DNA of 64,000 nucleotides from NCBI GenBank assembly GCA_028564925.1, contig CM053030.1, forward strand, positions 3,532,647 to 3,596,646. Direction: 5' to 3'. This DNA comes from Lithobates sylvaticus. Taxonomy: Eukaryota > Chordata > Amphibia > Anura > Ranidae. A program made the translations under genes and the position numbers. This document shows, piece after piece, positions 23,024 through 34,689 of this stretch; the first letter of the stretch is position 1, and the number at the start of each line of letters is the position of its first letter. Below the pieces are notes generated by a model. The model ran no database searches and was not told the origin of the DNA. It saw nothing but the letters and a program-made list of their open reading frames with translations.

Positions 23024-24178
23024 CAGGGCCGTTTTTTCCACTGGGCACGCTGGGCAGTTGCCCGGGGGCTCCACTTGCCTGGAGGGCCCCATCCAGGGCT
23101 GATCCTCAGCACTGCAATCTGCTGCTTAATTTGACTGACTGCACTGGTTGCTCACTTGCTAGAATCGCCGGCCGCCCGGCGTCTAGCTAGCAACCAGTGA
23201 CGTCAGTCAGAGGTCGTGGCCGCCCCAGCTTCCATAGCGCACCGCCACCGCCCCATCGGCTAGTGAACAAGCTCCGCCATGTTCTTCAGACAGCGCGGAA
23301 AGCGAGCGGAGCGTAAAGACGGCCCTTGATAGCTGGCGCTGCCTTGTTCTGCTGTGAGTGACACACTGTACTGCACCAGGCCGGCGGCCTCAAGTCTACT
23401 TAAGTTTGTTCAAGTTGTGCATCAAACACAGCCACTTTCTGTGCCGCTCAAAAGCTGCCCCTGTGCCCATCAAACACAGCCACTGTCTGTGTCCCTCAAA
23501 ACCTGCCACTGTGCCCATCAAACACTGCCACTGTGCCCATCAAAGCTGCCACTGTGCCCATAAAACACAGCCACTGTACCCATCAAACACAGCCACTGTG
23601 CCCATCAAAGCTGCCACTGTGCCCATCAAACACAGCCACTGTGCCCATCAAACACAGCCACTGTGCCCATCAAAGCTGCCACTGTGCCCATAAAACACAG
23701 CCACTGTACCCATCAAACACAGCCACTGTGCCCATCAAAGCTGCCACTGTGCCCATCAAACACAGCCACTGTGCCCATCAAAGCTGCCCCTGTGCCCATC
23801 AAACACAGCCACTGTCTGTGTCCCTCAAAATCTGCCACTGTGCCCATCAAACACTGCCACTGTGCCCATCAAAGCTGCCACTGTGCCCATAAAACACAGC
23901 CACTGTACCCATCAAACACAGCCACTGTGCCCATCAAAGCTGCCACTGTGCCCATCAAAAGCTGCCACTTCCCATTAAACGCTGCCACTGTGCCCATCAA
24001 ACTTGTGTTATATTGTCCAAACATTGTGTTAATGTTTAAACACTGATTTTGTTGGAAGTACCAATAAATATAGCCTTATTGATAATTTGCATTTTTATTC
24101 TCATGTGTGATATTGTGTAGACAGGGCCCCAGTGCACTGTATTGCCCGGGGGCCTATAATGCTCTTAAGATGGCCCTG
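23024..24178. mobile_element. Non-autonomous hAT transposon with internal array
   Basis: Ends are CAGGGCCGTTTTTTCC and AAGATGGCCCTG, flanked by a perfect 8-bp duplication GGTGACGT at 23016-23023 and 24179-24186. Just inside, both ends show GCCCGGGGGC in inverted order. There is no transposase. The end sequence matches the element at 30762-31450. Confidence 0.93.
23450..24005. repeat. About 20-21-bp minisatellite inside the hAT
   Basis: Units near GCCACTGTGCCCATCAAACA and GCCACTGTGCCCATCAAAGC alternate, with a larger block of about 300 bases repeated with little change (23460-23700 versus 23780-23950). The reverse complement matches the array at 11.3-11.6 kb. Confidence 0.9.
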
Positions 24179-24525
24179 GGTGACGTGGCCTATTGGGACC
24201 ACGGATCTCTTCCACACACCAAACAGTGAATAGTCAATAGACCAGTGAGAAGATACCGTGCCGTGTGATTGGACAGCGCAGATATAAATCAACATTCGCT
24301 GGAGAGAATATCAGCAAAAATGTCTATCAGTGTTACCCTCGGGCAGTGATGGTGAAAACATCTGGGGTGCCAAGGTTCACCATCACTGCCCCAGATATAG
24401 CCACAACTACAACCGGGAAACAAGGCGGTGGAGACCAGGAAAAGCTGCAGTGATCCCTTGGATACATTGAGGAGGATTCAGTGATCGTCTTGACGGTCTA
24501 CTTCACTTTATATACAGATGTTTAA

Positions 24526-26605
24526 TATATAATCCTTAGTGGGGTCTCTATGTAATCCCTAGTGGGTCCTTCATGTAATCCCTAAGAGGAGCCCCTATGT
24601 AATCCCTAGTGGGGGCCTCTATGTAATCCCTAGTGGGGGCCTCTATGTAATCCCTAGTGGGGTTCTCTGTGTAATCCCTAGTGGGGACCTCTAAGTAATC
24701 CCTAGTGGGAGTCTCTATGTAATCCCTAGTGGGGGTCTCTATGTAATCCCTAGTGGGGGGTCTCTATGTAATCCCTAGTGGGAGGCTCTATGTAATCCCT
24801 AGTGGGGGGTCTCTATGTAATCCCTAGTGGGGGGTCTCTATGTAATCCCTAGTGGGAGGCTCTATGTAATCCCTAGTGGGGGGTCTCTATGTAATCCCTA
24901 GTGGGGGCCTCTATGTAATCCCTAGTGGAGGCCTCTATGTAATCCCTAGTGGGGGCCTCTATGTAATCCCTAGTGGGAGGCTCTATGTAATCCCTAGTGG
25001 GGGGTCTCTATGTAATCCCTAGTGAGGGCCTCTATGTAATCCCTAGTGGAGGCCTCTATGTAATCCCTAGTGGGGGCCTCTATATAATCCCTAGTCGGGG
25101 CCTCAATTCAATCCCTAGTGGGTCCTTCATGTAATCCCTAAGAGGAACCCCTATGTAATCCCTAGTGAGGGCCTCTATGTAATCCCTAGTGGGGGCCTCT
25201 ATGTAATCCCTAGTGGGGGCCTCTATGTAATCCCTAGTGGGGGTCTCTATGTAATCCCTAGTGGAGGCCTCTATGTAATCCCTAGTGAGGGCCTCTATGT
25301 AATCCCTAGTGGGGGGTCTCTATGTAATCCCTAGTGGGGGTCTCTATGTAATCCCTAGTGGGGCCCTCTATGTAATCCCTAGTGGGGACTTCTATGTAAT
25401 CCCTAGTGGGGGTCTCTATATAATCCCTAGTGGGGGGGTCTCTATGTAATCCCTAGTGGGGGCCTCAATGTAATCCCTAGTGAGGGCCTCTATGTAATCC
25501 CTAGTGAGGGCCTCTATGTAATCCCTAGTGGGGGGTCTCTATGTAATCCCTAGTGGGTCCTTCATGTAATCCATAGTGTGGGCTTCTATGTAATCCCTAG
25601 TGGGGGCCTCTATGTAATCCCTAGTGGGGGTCTCTATGTAATCCCTAGTGGGGGCCTCAATGTAATCCCTAGTGGGGGCCTCTATGTAATCCCTAGTGGG
25701 GGCCTCAATGTAATCCCTAGTGGGTCCTTCATGTAATCCATAGTGGGGGCTTCTATATAATCCCTAGTGGGGGCCTCTATATAATCCCTAGTGGGGGCCT
25801 CTATGTAATCCCTAGTGGGGGCCTCTATGTAATCCCTAGTGGGGGTCTCTATGTAATCCCTAGTGGGGGCCTCTATATAATCCCTAGTGGGGGTCTCTAT
25901 GTAATCCCTAGTGGGTCCTTCATGTAATCCCTAGTGGGGGCCTCTATGTAATCCCTAGCGGGGGCCTCAATGTAATCCCTAGTGGGTCCTTCATGTAATC
26001 CATAGTGGGGGCTTCTATATAATCCCTAGTGGGGGCCTCTATATAATCCCTAGTGGGGGCCTCTATGTAATCCCTAGTGGGGGGGCCTCTATGTAATCCC
26101 TAGTGGAGGCCTCTATGTAATCCCTAGTGGGTCCTTCATGTAATCCATAGTGGGGGCCTCTATGTAATCTCTAGTGAGGGTCTCTATATAATCCCTAGTG
26201 GGGGTGCTATGTAATCCCTAGGGGGGGGGGGGTGCTGTGTAGTCCCTAGTGGGGTCCTCTATATAAATCCCTAGGGGCAGCTAGGTGATCCCTAGTGGGG
26301 GCGCTAGGTAATCCCTGGGGGGGGAGGGGGGCACTATGTAATCTCTAGTGTGGACTGCTACCAAATATCTAGTGGGGGTGCCAAGTAATTTCTAGCGGGG
26401 GTTCTATGTAATCCCTAGTGGGGACCCCTATGTGTTCCCTAGTGGGGACCCCTATGTGTTCCCTAGTGGGGGCATTATATAATGCTTAGTGGGGGTCTCT
26501 AGGTAATCCCTATTGGGGGCTGTATGTGAGGTCCTCTATGTAATCCATGGTAGAGGCATTATATAATGCTTACTCAGTGCCTCTATGTAATCCCTAGTGG
26601 GGCCC
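24526..26605. repeat. 24-bp minisatellite, about 85 copies
   Basis: The unit is GTAATCCCTAGTGGGGGCCT followed by CTAT, with one- to two-base changes in the G run and occasional TCCTTCATGTAATCC units recurring at intervals, a hint of higher-order structure. The last part, from about 26210, becomes degenerate. Confidence 0.95.
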
Positions 26606-26986
26606 CTCCAGTCATCTTGGCCCCACACTCACTATAGCACCCCCCGTTGGCCATTACGTGTCATTTCATCTATCGGTTCTTTGTGTTGTACAGTGCGCTC
26701 CTCTTTGGGATGAAGAATTCAGGGTCGTTATGACATCGTAAAGCAGAAACATGAAATTTATTAACTCTAGAAATAAAACATTCTATCTCGCATTCCAGCT
26801 GTACCGGCTCTGGGCGGATCCTCTGAGAAATTTTCGGCCACTTCATGTACAATTCCTCATCTGTGCCAACTAATAAACTCCCCCCCTGACCACACTAACA
26901 CTTCAAGAGCCTGTGATGATGTAATAAGAGATAATACGATATGCAATGTTTTCCCCTAATCCGCCTCATGACATTTCACATTGACA
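26606..26986 (-). other. 3' flank of the ZBED gene
   Basis: No coding feature is seen. TTTATT at 26757-26762 gives an AATAAA poly(A) signal on the minus strand about 225 bases past the ZBED stop codon; whether it is used is unknown. Confidence 0.45.
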
Positions 26987-29900
26987 TTAAAACGCCTCAT
27001 CGGAGTCACTCTGCTCAGCCTCGTTGTCGGAGGAGAAGATTAGCGGGGGAGGGTTGTAGTTAGGAAAGTTCTCCAGGTTAGATTTCAGAAAGACGATGGG
27101 CTCCATTCCTTCCATGACATCCGAAGAGCACTGCTTGTCCATGAACGTCTGAGGAGAGCTGAAAACACGCTCTGCAAAAATACTGGAGGGTGGGCACGTC
27201 AGGTACATGACGGCCAGCTTGGTCAGGGCCGGCCACAGCCACGTTCTCTTCTGCCAGTAGATCAGGGGGTCGTCTTTGGCTCCGATAGTTTTATTGTCCT
27301 GAAGGTAGTTCTCCACCGTGACGTTTGCGGAGTGGCTTTCCGTCGACAAGGAGGCCCCTGTAGACTTGGACGCCAGAAGGCCCACGCTCTCCAAGTGTTC
27401 GATTAAAGATTTCTCCTTGTAAATTAAGGGGGCGGCAGCCATGTTCCTACTCCACGGAGGCCCACCTGCTTCCAAGTCCACCAGCTTACCAGAAAACAGC
27501 TCTGGCTCCGAGTTCCCACTGTCCCGAAACTGGCAAGATGTCCTACTCGCCTGGAGGGAGGAGTTAGAGGACGACATGAGCTCCTTTACTTTCTTCACTA
27601 GGACCTGTTTCCAGTGGTCAATATCCGACTCTGGAGGCAGTATGGCCTCTATCCTTCCTTTGAATCGTGGATCCAGCAACGTGGCCAGAACATACTCTTC
27701 CTTCTGGAACATTTCATTGACTCCGTAATCTGTAGAAAGCTTGAGGGCCAGGCTGTCGGCTATGACCACTCCATTGGCGTCCCCCGTGCTTTCGAAGTGC
27801 CCCCTGATTTTTTTCAGGAAGATATGGAGATAACGAAGTTCTGGCAACACCTGGCTGAGGCAGGAGCTGTGGGAATTGACCTCGCGGGTGGCCATCTCGA
27901 ACGGTTGCAGGAGGTCCACCAAGGACAGCATAAGGTTCCAGTGACTTGGGTTGAGCACGGTGTCCACCGTATCTACTTTGTGCATCAGGAAGTAGGCCTG
28001 GACGGCTTTTTGCTGCTCCAGAAGCCTCTGCAGCATGTAGAACGTGGAAGTCCAGTGAGGAACCGTCTCTAGTTTGAGAGACTGCTTTGGCAAGTTGTTT
28101 TGGTATTGTAACCCCGCAAGGATTCTCCTCGCTCTCGCAGAGTGGATGAAATGGCCGCATACTTTTCTGGCCACGGCAAGCATGCCCGCAATGTAACGGT
28201 TGTTCTGTAGAAAGTCTTTGACCAACAAATTCAGGGAATGGGTAAAGCAGGGGATGTAGGTGCAATTGGCGCCTTTGATGGCCTGAACCAGATTAAAGTC
28301 TCTGTTGGAGATGAAAAAGCCAGGACTTAAAGCGTTCGACATGAGCCAAAGGTTGGCCTGCCGAATCAGCTCCTGCTGAATGCTGACTTCGGTGAATTCT
28401 TTTGGAAAACGTTTAACACAGAGAACAGCGTACTTCCTCTCGGTAGGTTGGTCGGCCTCGGGGCTCATAACCGACCAGTGTGCCGTCAGAGACAAGTAGT
28501 AGGAAGTGAGGTCACCGCTCCACACGTGGGCGGTGATGTGGATGAAGGGACTCGATGACCTCCTCAGCTCCCTGGCTATGTTCTCGCACACAGCTTGATA
28601 GAGCTGAGGGACAGCCTTCTTAGAGAAAAATGATTTTGTGGGGACGGAGTACTGCGAGTCGGCTCTGCCCATGAATTTTTTAAAGGCCTTGGAGCCGACG
28701 AAGGAGTAGGGTAAGGCCGATTCACAGAGAAGCTCAGTAATATTCCTGTTCCATGCCTGGGCTTTCGGGTGGTTGGGGGGATACCTGCCGATGGGTTTCA
28801 TTTTACCGCTTGCAACATTCCCTTTAAAAGATGGTAGAGACATCGGTGAAGAGACATCCCTACCATCCATCACAGCTTCCTCACTGTCGAAGTTGTACTC
28901 GATTGGCATATTATAATGCATTTGGTTCATAGCTTCTGGCATATTAGAATAAAAAGTGAGATCTGCCGGTCCAAAATTGCCGAAAGGAAAATCTGGATAC
29001 ATAGCCGACTCGTCCATGTCTTCATCTTCCTCATCCTCCACCCCTAGGGCGTTGGCAACGTTCAGTTTATTAAACTTCCCCCTCCCCCACTCTATGGGAT
29101 GTTTCCCCTCTAGATGTCTCATCAGTGCCGAGGTTCCGAAATGTCCGCCCATTTTGCCGCGGCTGACGCTCGTCTGGCATAGCGTGCAGATGGCTCTGCA
29201 GATGTTGGTGCGGTCGAGGCAGAAAAACTGCCACACGGCAGAAATGGATTTCCTTCGGCGAGCTCCTAGAGGCACGGCGGAATAGTCCGGGATTGTAAAA
29301 GTTAGCGAACTTGAAGGCTGGGCGTATTCTAGGCCAAGCGAAGCGCTGGAAGGATCTCCTGTGTCAATAGCGAAATGGCCATTGGGAAGGGTTACCTTAT
29401 CAATGTCCTCCAATTTCGTTCTTTTCCTTTCGTTGCCTTCTTCAAGCTGTCCCAGAGTTTGTTCCGCTCTTTCTTCCTCTTCGTCGCTGGAATCAATGAT
29501 CTCATATGTTTTCGGTGAACTGGGATCCTGAGAAGGTAGAAAGGAGCAATACTTAGTTTGTAGACCTTTCTGAGCAGCATGTTGGGCACTGGGTAAGCAG
29601 GATGGGGCCTCGGGGGCTGGACTTTGATAGGCCTCCTCCTTCTCCTCATCACCCTCAAAGGTTTCCTTTTCTTCTTCCTCCAGCTCTGCTCTCTGCAGCC
29701 TCATGGACGTCCGCTGGGCCCACTCCTGCGGGTGCTTGCATTCTAGATGGCGCTTCAGGGCCGTGGTCCCAAAATTACCCCCGAGCTTCCCTCGGCTGAC
29801 ACTCATTTTGCAAAGTCCACATATGGCTCTGGTGATGTTGGTGGGGTTGCGGGAGAAAAACTGCCAGACCTCCGAGGTGGACTTTCTCTTTCTGATTGGA

Positions 29901-30217
29901 CGCATCATGGAAGAGAGAATTCCATCCCCCCCACAGTGTCCTTTTCCCTGTACAGGGGAGAATACATTGTAAGGTGTACTGGGTCCATTTTTCCTTTTGT
30001 CAGGAGGAGCCGAACAAGTGGAACCTTCTTCAGACCTGTCCTCTTCCTCATCGCTTGACTCCAATTTGATTTCAATTTCGGGGACTTTTTTGAAGTTGCT
30101 TGCATCTTCTGCAGGACACTGAACCTTCACAAAGTCCACTTGGTTTGGATCAGCCGCTGGATAGAGGTTTGGGCTGGACTCGGTCTCCACAGCCTGGTTC
30201 TTCTTGTTAGAAGGCAT
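26987..30217 (-). CDS. zbed6cl: ZBED6/ZBED6CL-like protein: two BED zinc fingers plus hAT transposase-derived body
   Basis: A single uninterrupted frame of 1,076 codons starts at ATG 30217. An acidic N-terminus (ESSDEEED near 53) precedes BED finger 1 (about 113-166; Cys133, Cys136, His157, His162) and BED finger 2 (about 320-377; Cys344, Cys347, His368, His373). Acidic linkers follow both. The hAT-like RNase H body runs from about 500 and includes CFTHSLNLLVKD (657-668) and LLDPRFKG (847-854). The C-terminal hAT dimerisation motif is DPLIYW...SSIFAERVFSS (983-1021). Where active hAT enzymes have Asp in the first catalytic motif, it reads ITAHVWSG, so transposition activity is unlikely. ZBED6 is a nuclear DNA-binding regulator of about 980 residues. 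Same-strand position near lrrc61 fits the mammalian LRRC61-ZBED6CL neighbourhood, so I favour the full-length form of ZBED6CL. The symbol is an inference from synteny. Confidence 0.88.
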   Translation of the reverse strand: MPSNKKNQAVETESSPNLYPAADPNQVDFVKVQCPAEDASNFKKVPEIEIKLESSDEEEDRSEEGSTCSAPPDKRKNGPSTPYNVFSPVQGKGHCGGDGILSSMMRPIRKRKSTSEVWQFFSRNPTNITRAICGLCKMSVSRGKLGGNFGTTALKRHLECKHPQEWAQRTSMRLQRAELEEEEKETFEGDEEKEEAYQSPAPEAPSCLPSAQHAAQKGLQTKYCSFLPSQDPSSPKTYEIIDSSDEEEERAEQTLGQLEEGNERKRTKLEDIDKVTLPNGHFAIDTGDPSSASLGLEYAQPSSSLTFTIPDYSAVPLGARRRKSISAVWQFFCLDRTNICRAICTLCQTSVSRGKMGGHFGTSALMRHLEGKHPIEWGRGKFNKLNVANALGVEDEEDEDMDESAMYPDFPFGNFGPADLTFYSNMPEAMNQMHYNMPIEYNFDSEEAVMDGRDVSSPMSLPSFKGNVASGKMKPIGRYPPNHPKAQAWNRNITELLCESALPYSFVGSKAFKKFMGRADSQYSVPTKSFFSKKAVPQLYQAVCENIARELRRSSSPFIHITAHVWSGDLTSYYLSLTAHWSVMSPEADQPTERKYAVLCVKRFPKEFTEVSIQQELIRQANLWLMSNALSPGFFISNRDFNLVQAIKGANCTYIPCFTHSLNLLVKDFLQNNRYIAGMLAVARKVCGHFIHSARARRILAGLQYQNNLPKQSLKLETVPHWTSTFYMLQRLLEQQKAVQAYFLMHKVDTVDTVLNPSHWNLMLSLVDLLQPFEMATREVNSHSSCLSQVLPELRYLHIFLKKIRGHFESTGDANGVVIADSLALKLSTDYGVNEMFQKEEYVLATLLDPRFKGRIEAILPPESDIDHWKQVLVKKVKELMSSSNSSLQASRTSCQFRDSGNSEPELFSGKLVDLEAGGPPWSRNMAAAPLIYKEKSLIEHLESVGLLASKSTGASLSTESHSANVTVENYLQDNKTIGAKDDPLIYWQKRTWLWPALTKLAVMYLTCPPSSIFAERVFSSPQTFMDKQCSSDVMEGMEPIVFLKSNLENFPNYNPPPLIFSSDNEAEQSDSDEAF

Positions 30218-30753
30218 CTCAGTACTCTGTGTGGCAGCCCTGGTGGTTGGCCTTCCTCTCGGAGACTAATGTAAAGCCATGCTGGGTGTAAATCAACTCT
30301 TACATGATGGAATGTTGGTGTGTGGATCTGATCTCTAGTGATCCGGTGAGACTCTAGCGCGTGCTGTGTTTTCTGGAATGGGCACTTCCAGCGATGCAGA
30401 CTTCAACTCCTGATGTTTGTACATTCCCGGCACAATTTACATCCTGTATCAATCAGAGAAAATAGAAAAAAAATGATTAATATATTGCTGCTAGAATACT
30501 GGGATTATATATTTTACCACAAAAGTTATTTTATAATGGGAATATTCTTCGTAAAACGTACCCAAAAAAGGTTCCCTTGGAAAGAACATTGTGCTCACCC
30601 TCAAACCACTAGTTACCAAATGTGCATCAAGAAGCATCAACAACTGGAATGCATTAACCTCATCCTGAAGACACTAGAGAACCCACCACTTCCAGGATTT
30701 TGCATGTTCTGGTCCCCCCGCTCTGTTTACTAGTTCCTCCAGCTGACCCTTAT
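30218..30753 (-). other. 5' flank of the ZBED gene
   Basis: No repeat or second frame of note is seen. Upstream exons, a splice acceptor or the promoter may lie here, but no TATA box or CpG-dense stretch can be named with confidence. Confidence 0.4.
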
Positions 30754-30761
30754 GTCACCAG

Positions 30762-31450
30762 CAGGGCCGTTTTTAAAGCAGGGCAAAAGGGGCAGCTGCC
30801 CTGGGCCCTGTCATTGTTGTGAGGCCCAAAGCAGCTGCCCCATACTTGCCAACTATCCTGGTTTAGATTTCCTCATCCCTTGAGGTTTTAGTCCTGTGCC
30901 GTGTCCCAATATCTCAGTGTGAAGTGCTGTTACTAATGCTGCCCAGCTCTGCCCTATTGTTGTGTACAGATGACTCACCTGCAGACCCTGTGTTTACATG
31001 TAAATTACCGGCATTCATATGTAAATAGCGTTGGCCAGCGGTGTTGATATGTATATCATGCCCCCCTGAGGTCATATCCACAGTAATCTCTAGCAACCAA
31101 TCAACAAGCAGAAATCGTGTGCTGTAACCTCTAGCAACTAATGAGTGAGTCGTAATGTGTGCTGTAACCTCTAGCAACCAGTCAGTGAGCGGTAATGATA
31201 CACTGTAACCTCTGGCAACCAGTCAGTGAGCGGTAATGATACACTGTAACCTCTAGCAACCAGTCAGTGAGCGTTAATGATACACTGTAACCTCTGGCAA
31301 CCAATCGCAATCAGTAAACTGATTTTGAGTCTAGCTGCTATTTATTGTATGTCTCTGAGCATGTGGAGAGCAAAACTTCGTGGGGGGGGGGGGGGGGGGG
31401 GGCCAAGAAAAGTTTTGCCCAGGGTCCAATCAATATTAAAGATGGCCCTG
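30762..31450. mobile_element. Non-autonomous hAT transposon (CAGGGCC family)
   Basis: It starts CAGGGCCGTTTTTAAAGC and ends AAAGATGGCCCTG, with a perfect 8-bp duplication GTCACCAG at 30754-30761 and 31451-31458. Internally there are several about 50-bp repeats with CTCTAGCAACCAGTCAGTGA and a poly-G run at 31381-31400. There is no transposase. A diverged copy lies at 42954-43630. Confidence 0.93.
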
Positions 31451-33067
31451 GTCACCAGTCCTCAGCAGTCCCGGGGCAGGTGTGTCTAGCATCCAGGGCA
31501 AGGATGCAAAACTGTGCTCCCTCCCCCGCTGTAAATGCATGCCTTGGAATGAGTTTACTGTCCTGTGCCCATTCTCTGTCCCCCTCGCTCTGCTATGCCC
31601 AGGGCAACTGCCCTTCCTGCTTAACCCTTATCCCGGCCGTGGTCCTCAGGCACTGGTTTTGTCTATGTCCTTTCAGTACCATTTGGTGGTGGTGTAAAAA
31701 TTATGCTGTAGGCCTAGTGTGCATGTACACAGCCAATACCCCTAGGGGATGCTTCAATAGATAGACATAGAGAGGTATATGCAGTTCAAAATTAGGGTAG
31801 ATTTAATTTAGGGCAGTAAAGACCCAAAATAGCAAATAAAGATATACAGATATTCAATCAGGTCAGGCATACTTGCTCACAATTTCTTTTCCTTTGACGG
31901 GTCCCACTACCTCCAAGTGCAGGGCGTGGCCATGGGCACATGCTGCGCACCGGCCTACGCGAACCTGTACTTGGGGGAGTGGGAACGATCACTCTTTTCA
32001 GATCAATCTGCCACCATATATACCAAATATATTGCGACTTTTCGTCGCTACATTGACGATATCCTTGTCCTCTGGCAAGGACCAGTAGAAATGCTACATA
32101 AATTTCTACATTTCCTCAACACGTCCAACTCACTGAATTTAAAATTTACTATGACATACAGTGCTACTTATATTTCCTTCCTGGACCTTAGACTCATTAA
32201 GGACCAAGAGGGACATATACAAAGTCACTTGTATCGCAAACCTACAGCCGGAAACACAATCCTGGCTGCCTCTAGTTTTCACCCAGAACCCCTTTTAAAA
32301 TCAATTCTGTATGCCCAATATCTCCGTGCCCGACGCAACTGCTCGACCCAGATCTCATTTGAACACGAGGCCTCTGTCCTACGCAGGAGACTTCAGGCAC
32401 GAGGATATACCCACGGGGTCCTCAAGGCCGCATACAAAAAAGCCAAATCCAAATCACGTTCTACTTTACTCTTTGCCCCTAACTCTAGGGAAACCAGTAC
32501 CCCCCTCAGGATTATAACTAATTACTGTCAGCAACACACTTTAATCACTCAAATACTTTCTCGACATTGGCACATCATTGCGACAGATAACTCCCTTTCC
32601 CCCTTTGTCCCCACATACCCCCTACTTACCTACAGAAGAGCCCCATCTCTTCGAGACAAACTCATTAGAAGTGAATATACTACCTCCTTTAAACCACATA
32701 AACAGCTTAAAGGAACATTTCCCATGTGGTAACTGCAAATATTGCAGATACCTCCATAAACCCAACACACCGAACCTTTTGCCTAATGGCCAACAATTTT
32801 TTTCCTCAACACTATGTAAACTGTTGTTCGATCGGCATAGTCTATTTACTAGAATGTGAATGCGGATGTTTTTATGTTGGAAAGACCAAATTGCCATTTT
32901 GGAAACGCATATACTGCCATACCCTAAGTATCAATCAAAAAGACCCTGATCTCCCCTTGGGGTGACACTGTGAACCAACTCTACCCCCAAAATTTTGTTT
33001 AAAGCACTTGACCATATTCCCCCACCCAACCGTGGTGGTGATTATAATAATGTGCAAAGTGAGTACT

Positions 33068-33814
33068 TGTCAGGAACGGTGCTATTACTGGGATCGCCTG
33101 CTGGTGTCACTGTTTCCTTTGGCATCAAAGGGTGCAGTTCTGGTGGCCACCAGCAGGGGTCTCCCAGCCGATGGACATTGTCAGGAATGGTGTTATTACC
33201 TGGATCGCCTGGTGGTGTCACTATTTCCTTCGACACCAAAGGGTGCAGTTCTGGTGGCCACCAGCGGGGGTCTCCCAGCAGACGGACATGCCAGCAACCT
33301 AGCTGCACCTGTTGTGGATTTGCAGACTATATAAGCCTGTCCCTCACTGAAGCTTAGTGCTTCAGTATTCCTTTCTGTAGCCCTGTCTTGCCTGTCTGAA
33401 ACCTGATCCTGGACCTGAAACCTGTACCTGTACCTGTACCTGTAACCTGACCCATTATCTGCTTCCTGCCCTGTCCTGGATGTTGTCCCCCTTACCTGGT
33501 TCCTGAGACCCGTCCCCTGTCTCCTGCCTTGATGTTCCCTTGCTTCCTGTTTCCCCCTTGGTCTCTCCTCCCTGCCTTGTATATATATATGTTCCATTGC
33601 TTTGAGGGTATTGTTAGCTAGTTAGTTAGATTAGGGCTTGGGGGTTTGCTGTGTTATTTGTGTTCTTGCTTGTTTGTGGTTGCTGTGTTCACGTGTGTCT
33701 TTATTATTAATAAATATATCTTTATCACTACCTTTTGGAGCCTGATTCCTTTAGTGCAGCCCATCGATCTGTTCACCTGTGTTGGATGCCTGTGTTTAGG
33801 CTCCATCCCTAACA
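33068..33814 (+). repeat. Left LTR
   Basis: It begins TGTCAGGAACGGTGC and ends CATCCCTAACA. A segment of about 115 bases is repeated in tandem near its start (TCAGGAACGG and TCAGGAATGG copies). A TATATAA box lies near 33328 and an AATAAA near 33709, giving the usual promoter and poly(A) layout. Confidence 0.9.
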
Positions 33815-34689
33815 GAATACTGAAGCCATACTAACAGATCGGCTGCACTTGGGAATTGGGTCTGGACACTTGCTTTTGTCAAGGAAGATGCAGCTGGAAG
33901 ATATTTTGTATCTTTCACTCCTGGCATTGGAAGAAAGAGATCTTTGTTATCAGACTTTGGGTGGCTATACTAGGGAGCAACTACTGGAGTGCAACCGTAT
34001 AGTCCATGCTTTTGTTGATCAGGGCCATTTTCTTTTTGAGGACGTGCAGCCCCTGATCCAGATTTGTGCCGAGCTGGCCCTACCCTGTATTCCTGAGGGC
34101 CGTGATGATTTCACTCCCCCTTTTGATATGAATCAGGTTGTATCCCTAGTATGGCTTTTTGAAGATGATCCCGACGACTTTTTTGAGCACTACTCTGGCT
34201 GTTCCCCACAGGTGATTTCTGAATGCATTGTGTCTGCGCAGTCTTTTGTTAGACAGGGAAACTTGAATTCACAATTTGTACAACCCATACTTTCAGCATG
34301 GTCTGGCATGATGCAATTAGCCCCAGCCAAACAAACCACTTCTGCCATCAGACACCAGCCTACCCAAATGTATGTTTCCCCATCACCCATACCAAACCCT
34401 GTTGCCACCCAGTATACATTGCTCCCAACCAAATATTCATATCCGGTCTCCTCTCCCTGTACCTATCCTGCATACAACTCCCCTACCTCTTCTCTGCCAA
34501 ATCCCAACACTCCTTTCCTGTCTGCTGCACCCCCAACCTACAAAGCTTCAGCGACCAAGTCAAAGAAAAAACGAAAGTTCTTCCCGACCAAAACGATCCT
34601 GCCAGTAACCCAATCTGCCTCCACACCCACTAATCTGTCCCAGCCTGAAGCACCAGAGTTCCAGCCGGAGGTGCCAGCAATCCAACCTG

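Larger units (their letters stand above)
22903..24497. repeat. Element bounded by a 58-bp perfect-to-near-perfect inverted repeat
   Basis: 22903-22960 (starting ACCGTCAAGGTGGTCACTGA) is the inverted match of 24440-24497, with weaker pairing about 20 bases further inward. A hAT element sits inside. The arms probably belong to an older palindromic transposon that was later hit by the hAT. Its family is unknown. Confidence 0.75.

Noticed and set aside
33315-33345. Host promoter at the TATATAA near 33328
   Set aside because: It lies in an LTR and is best read as that element's own promoter.
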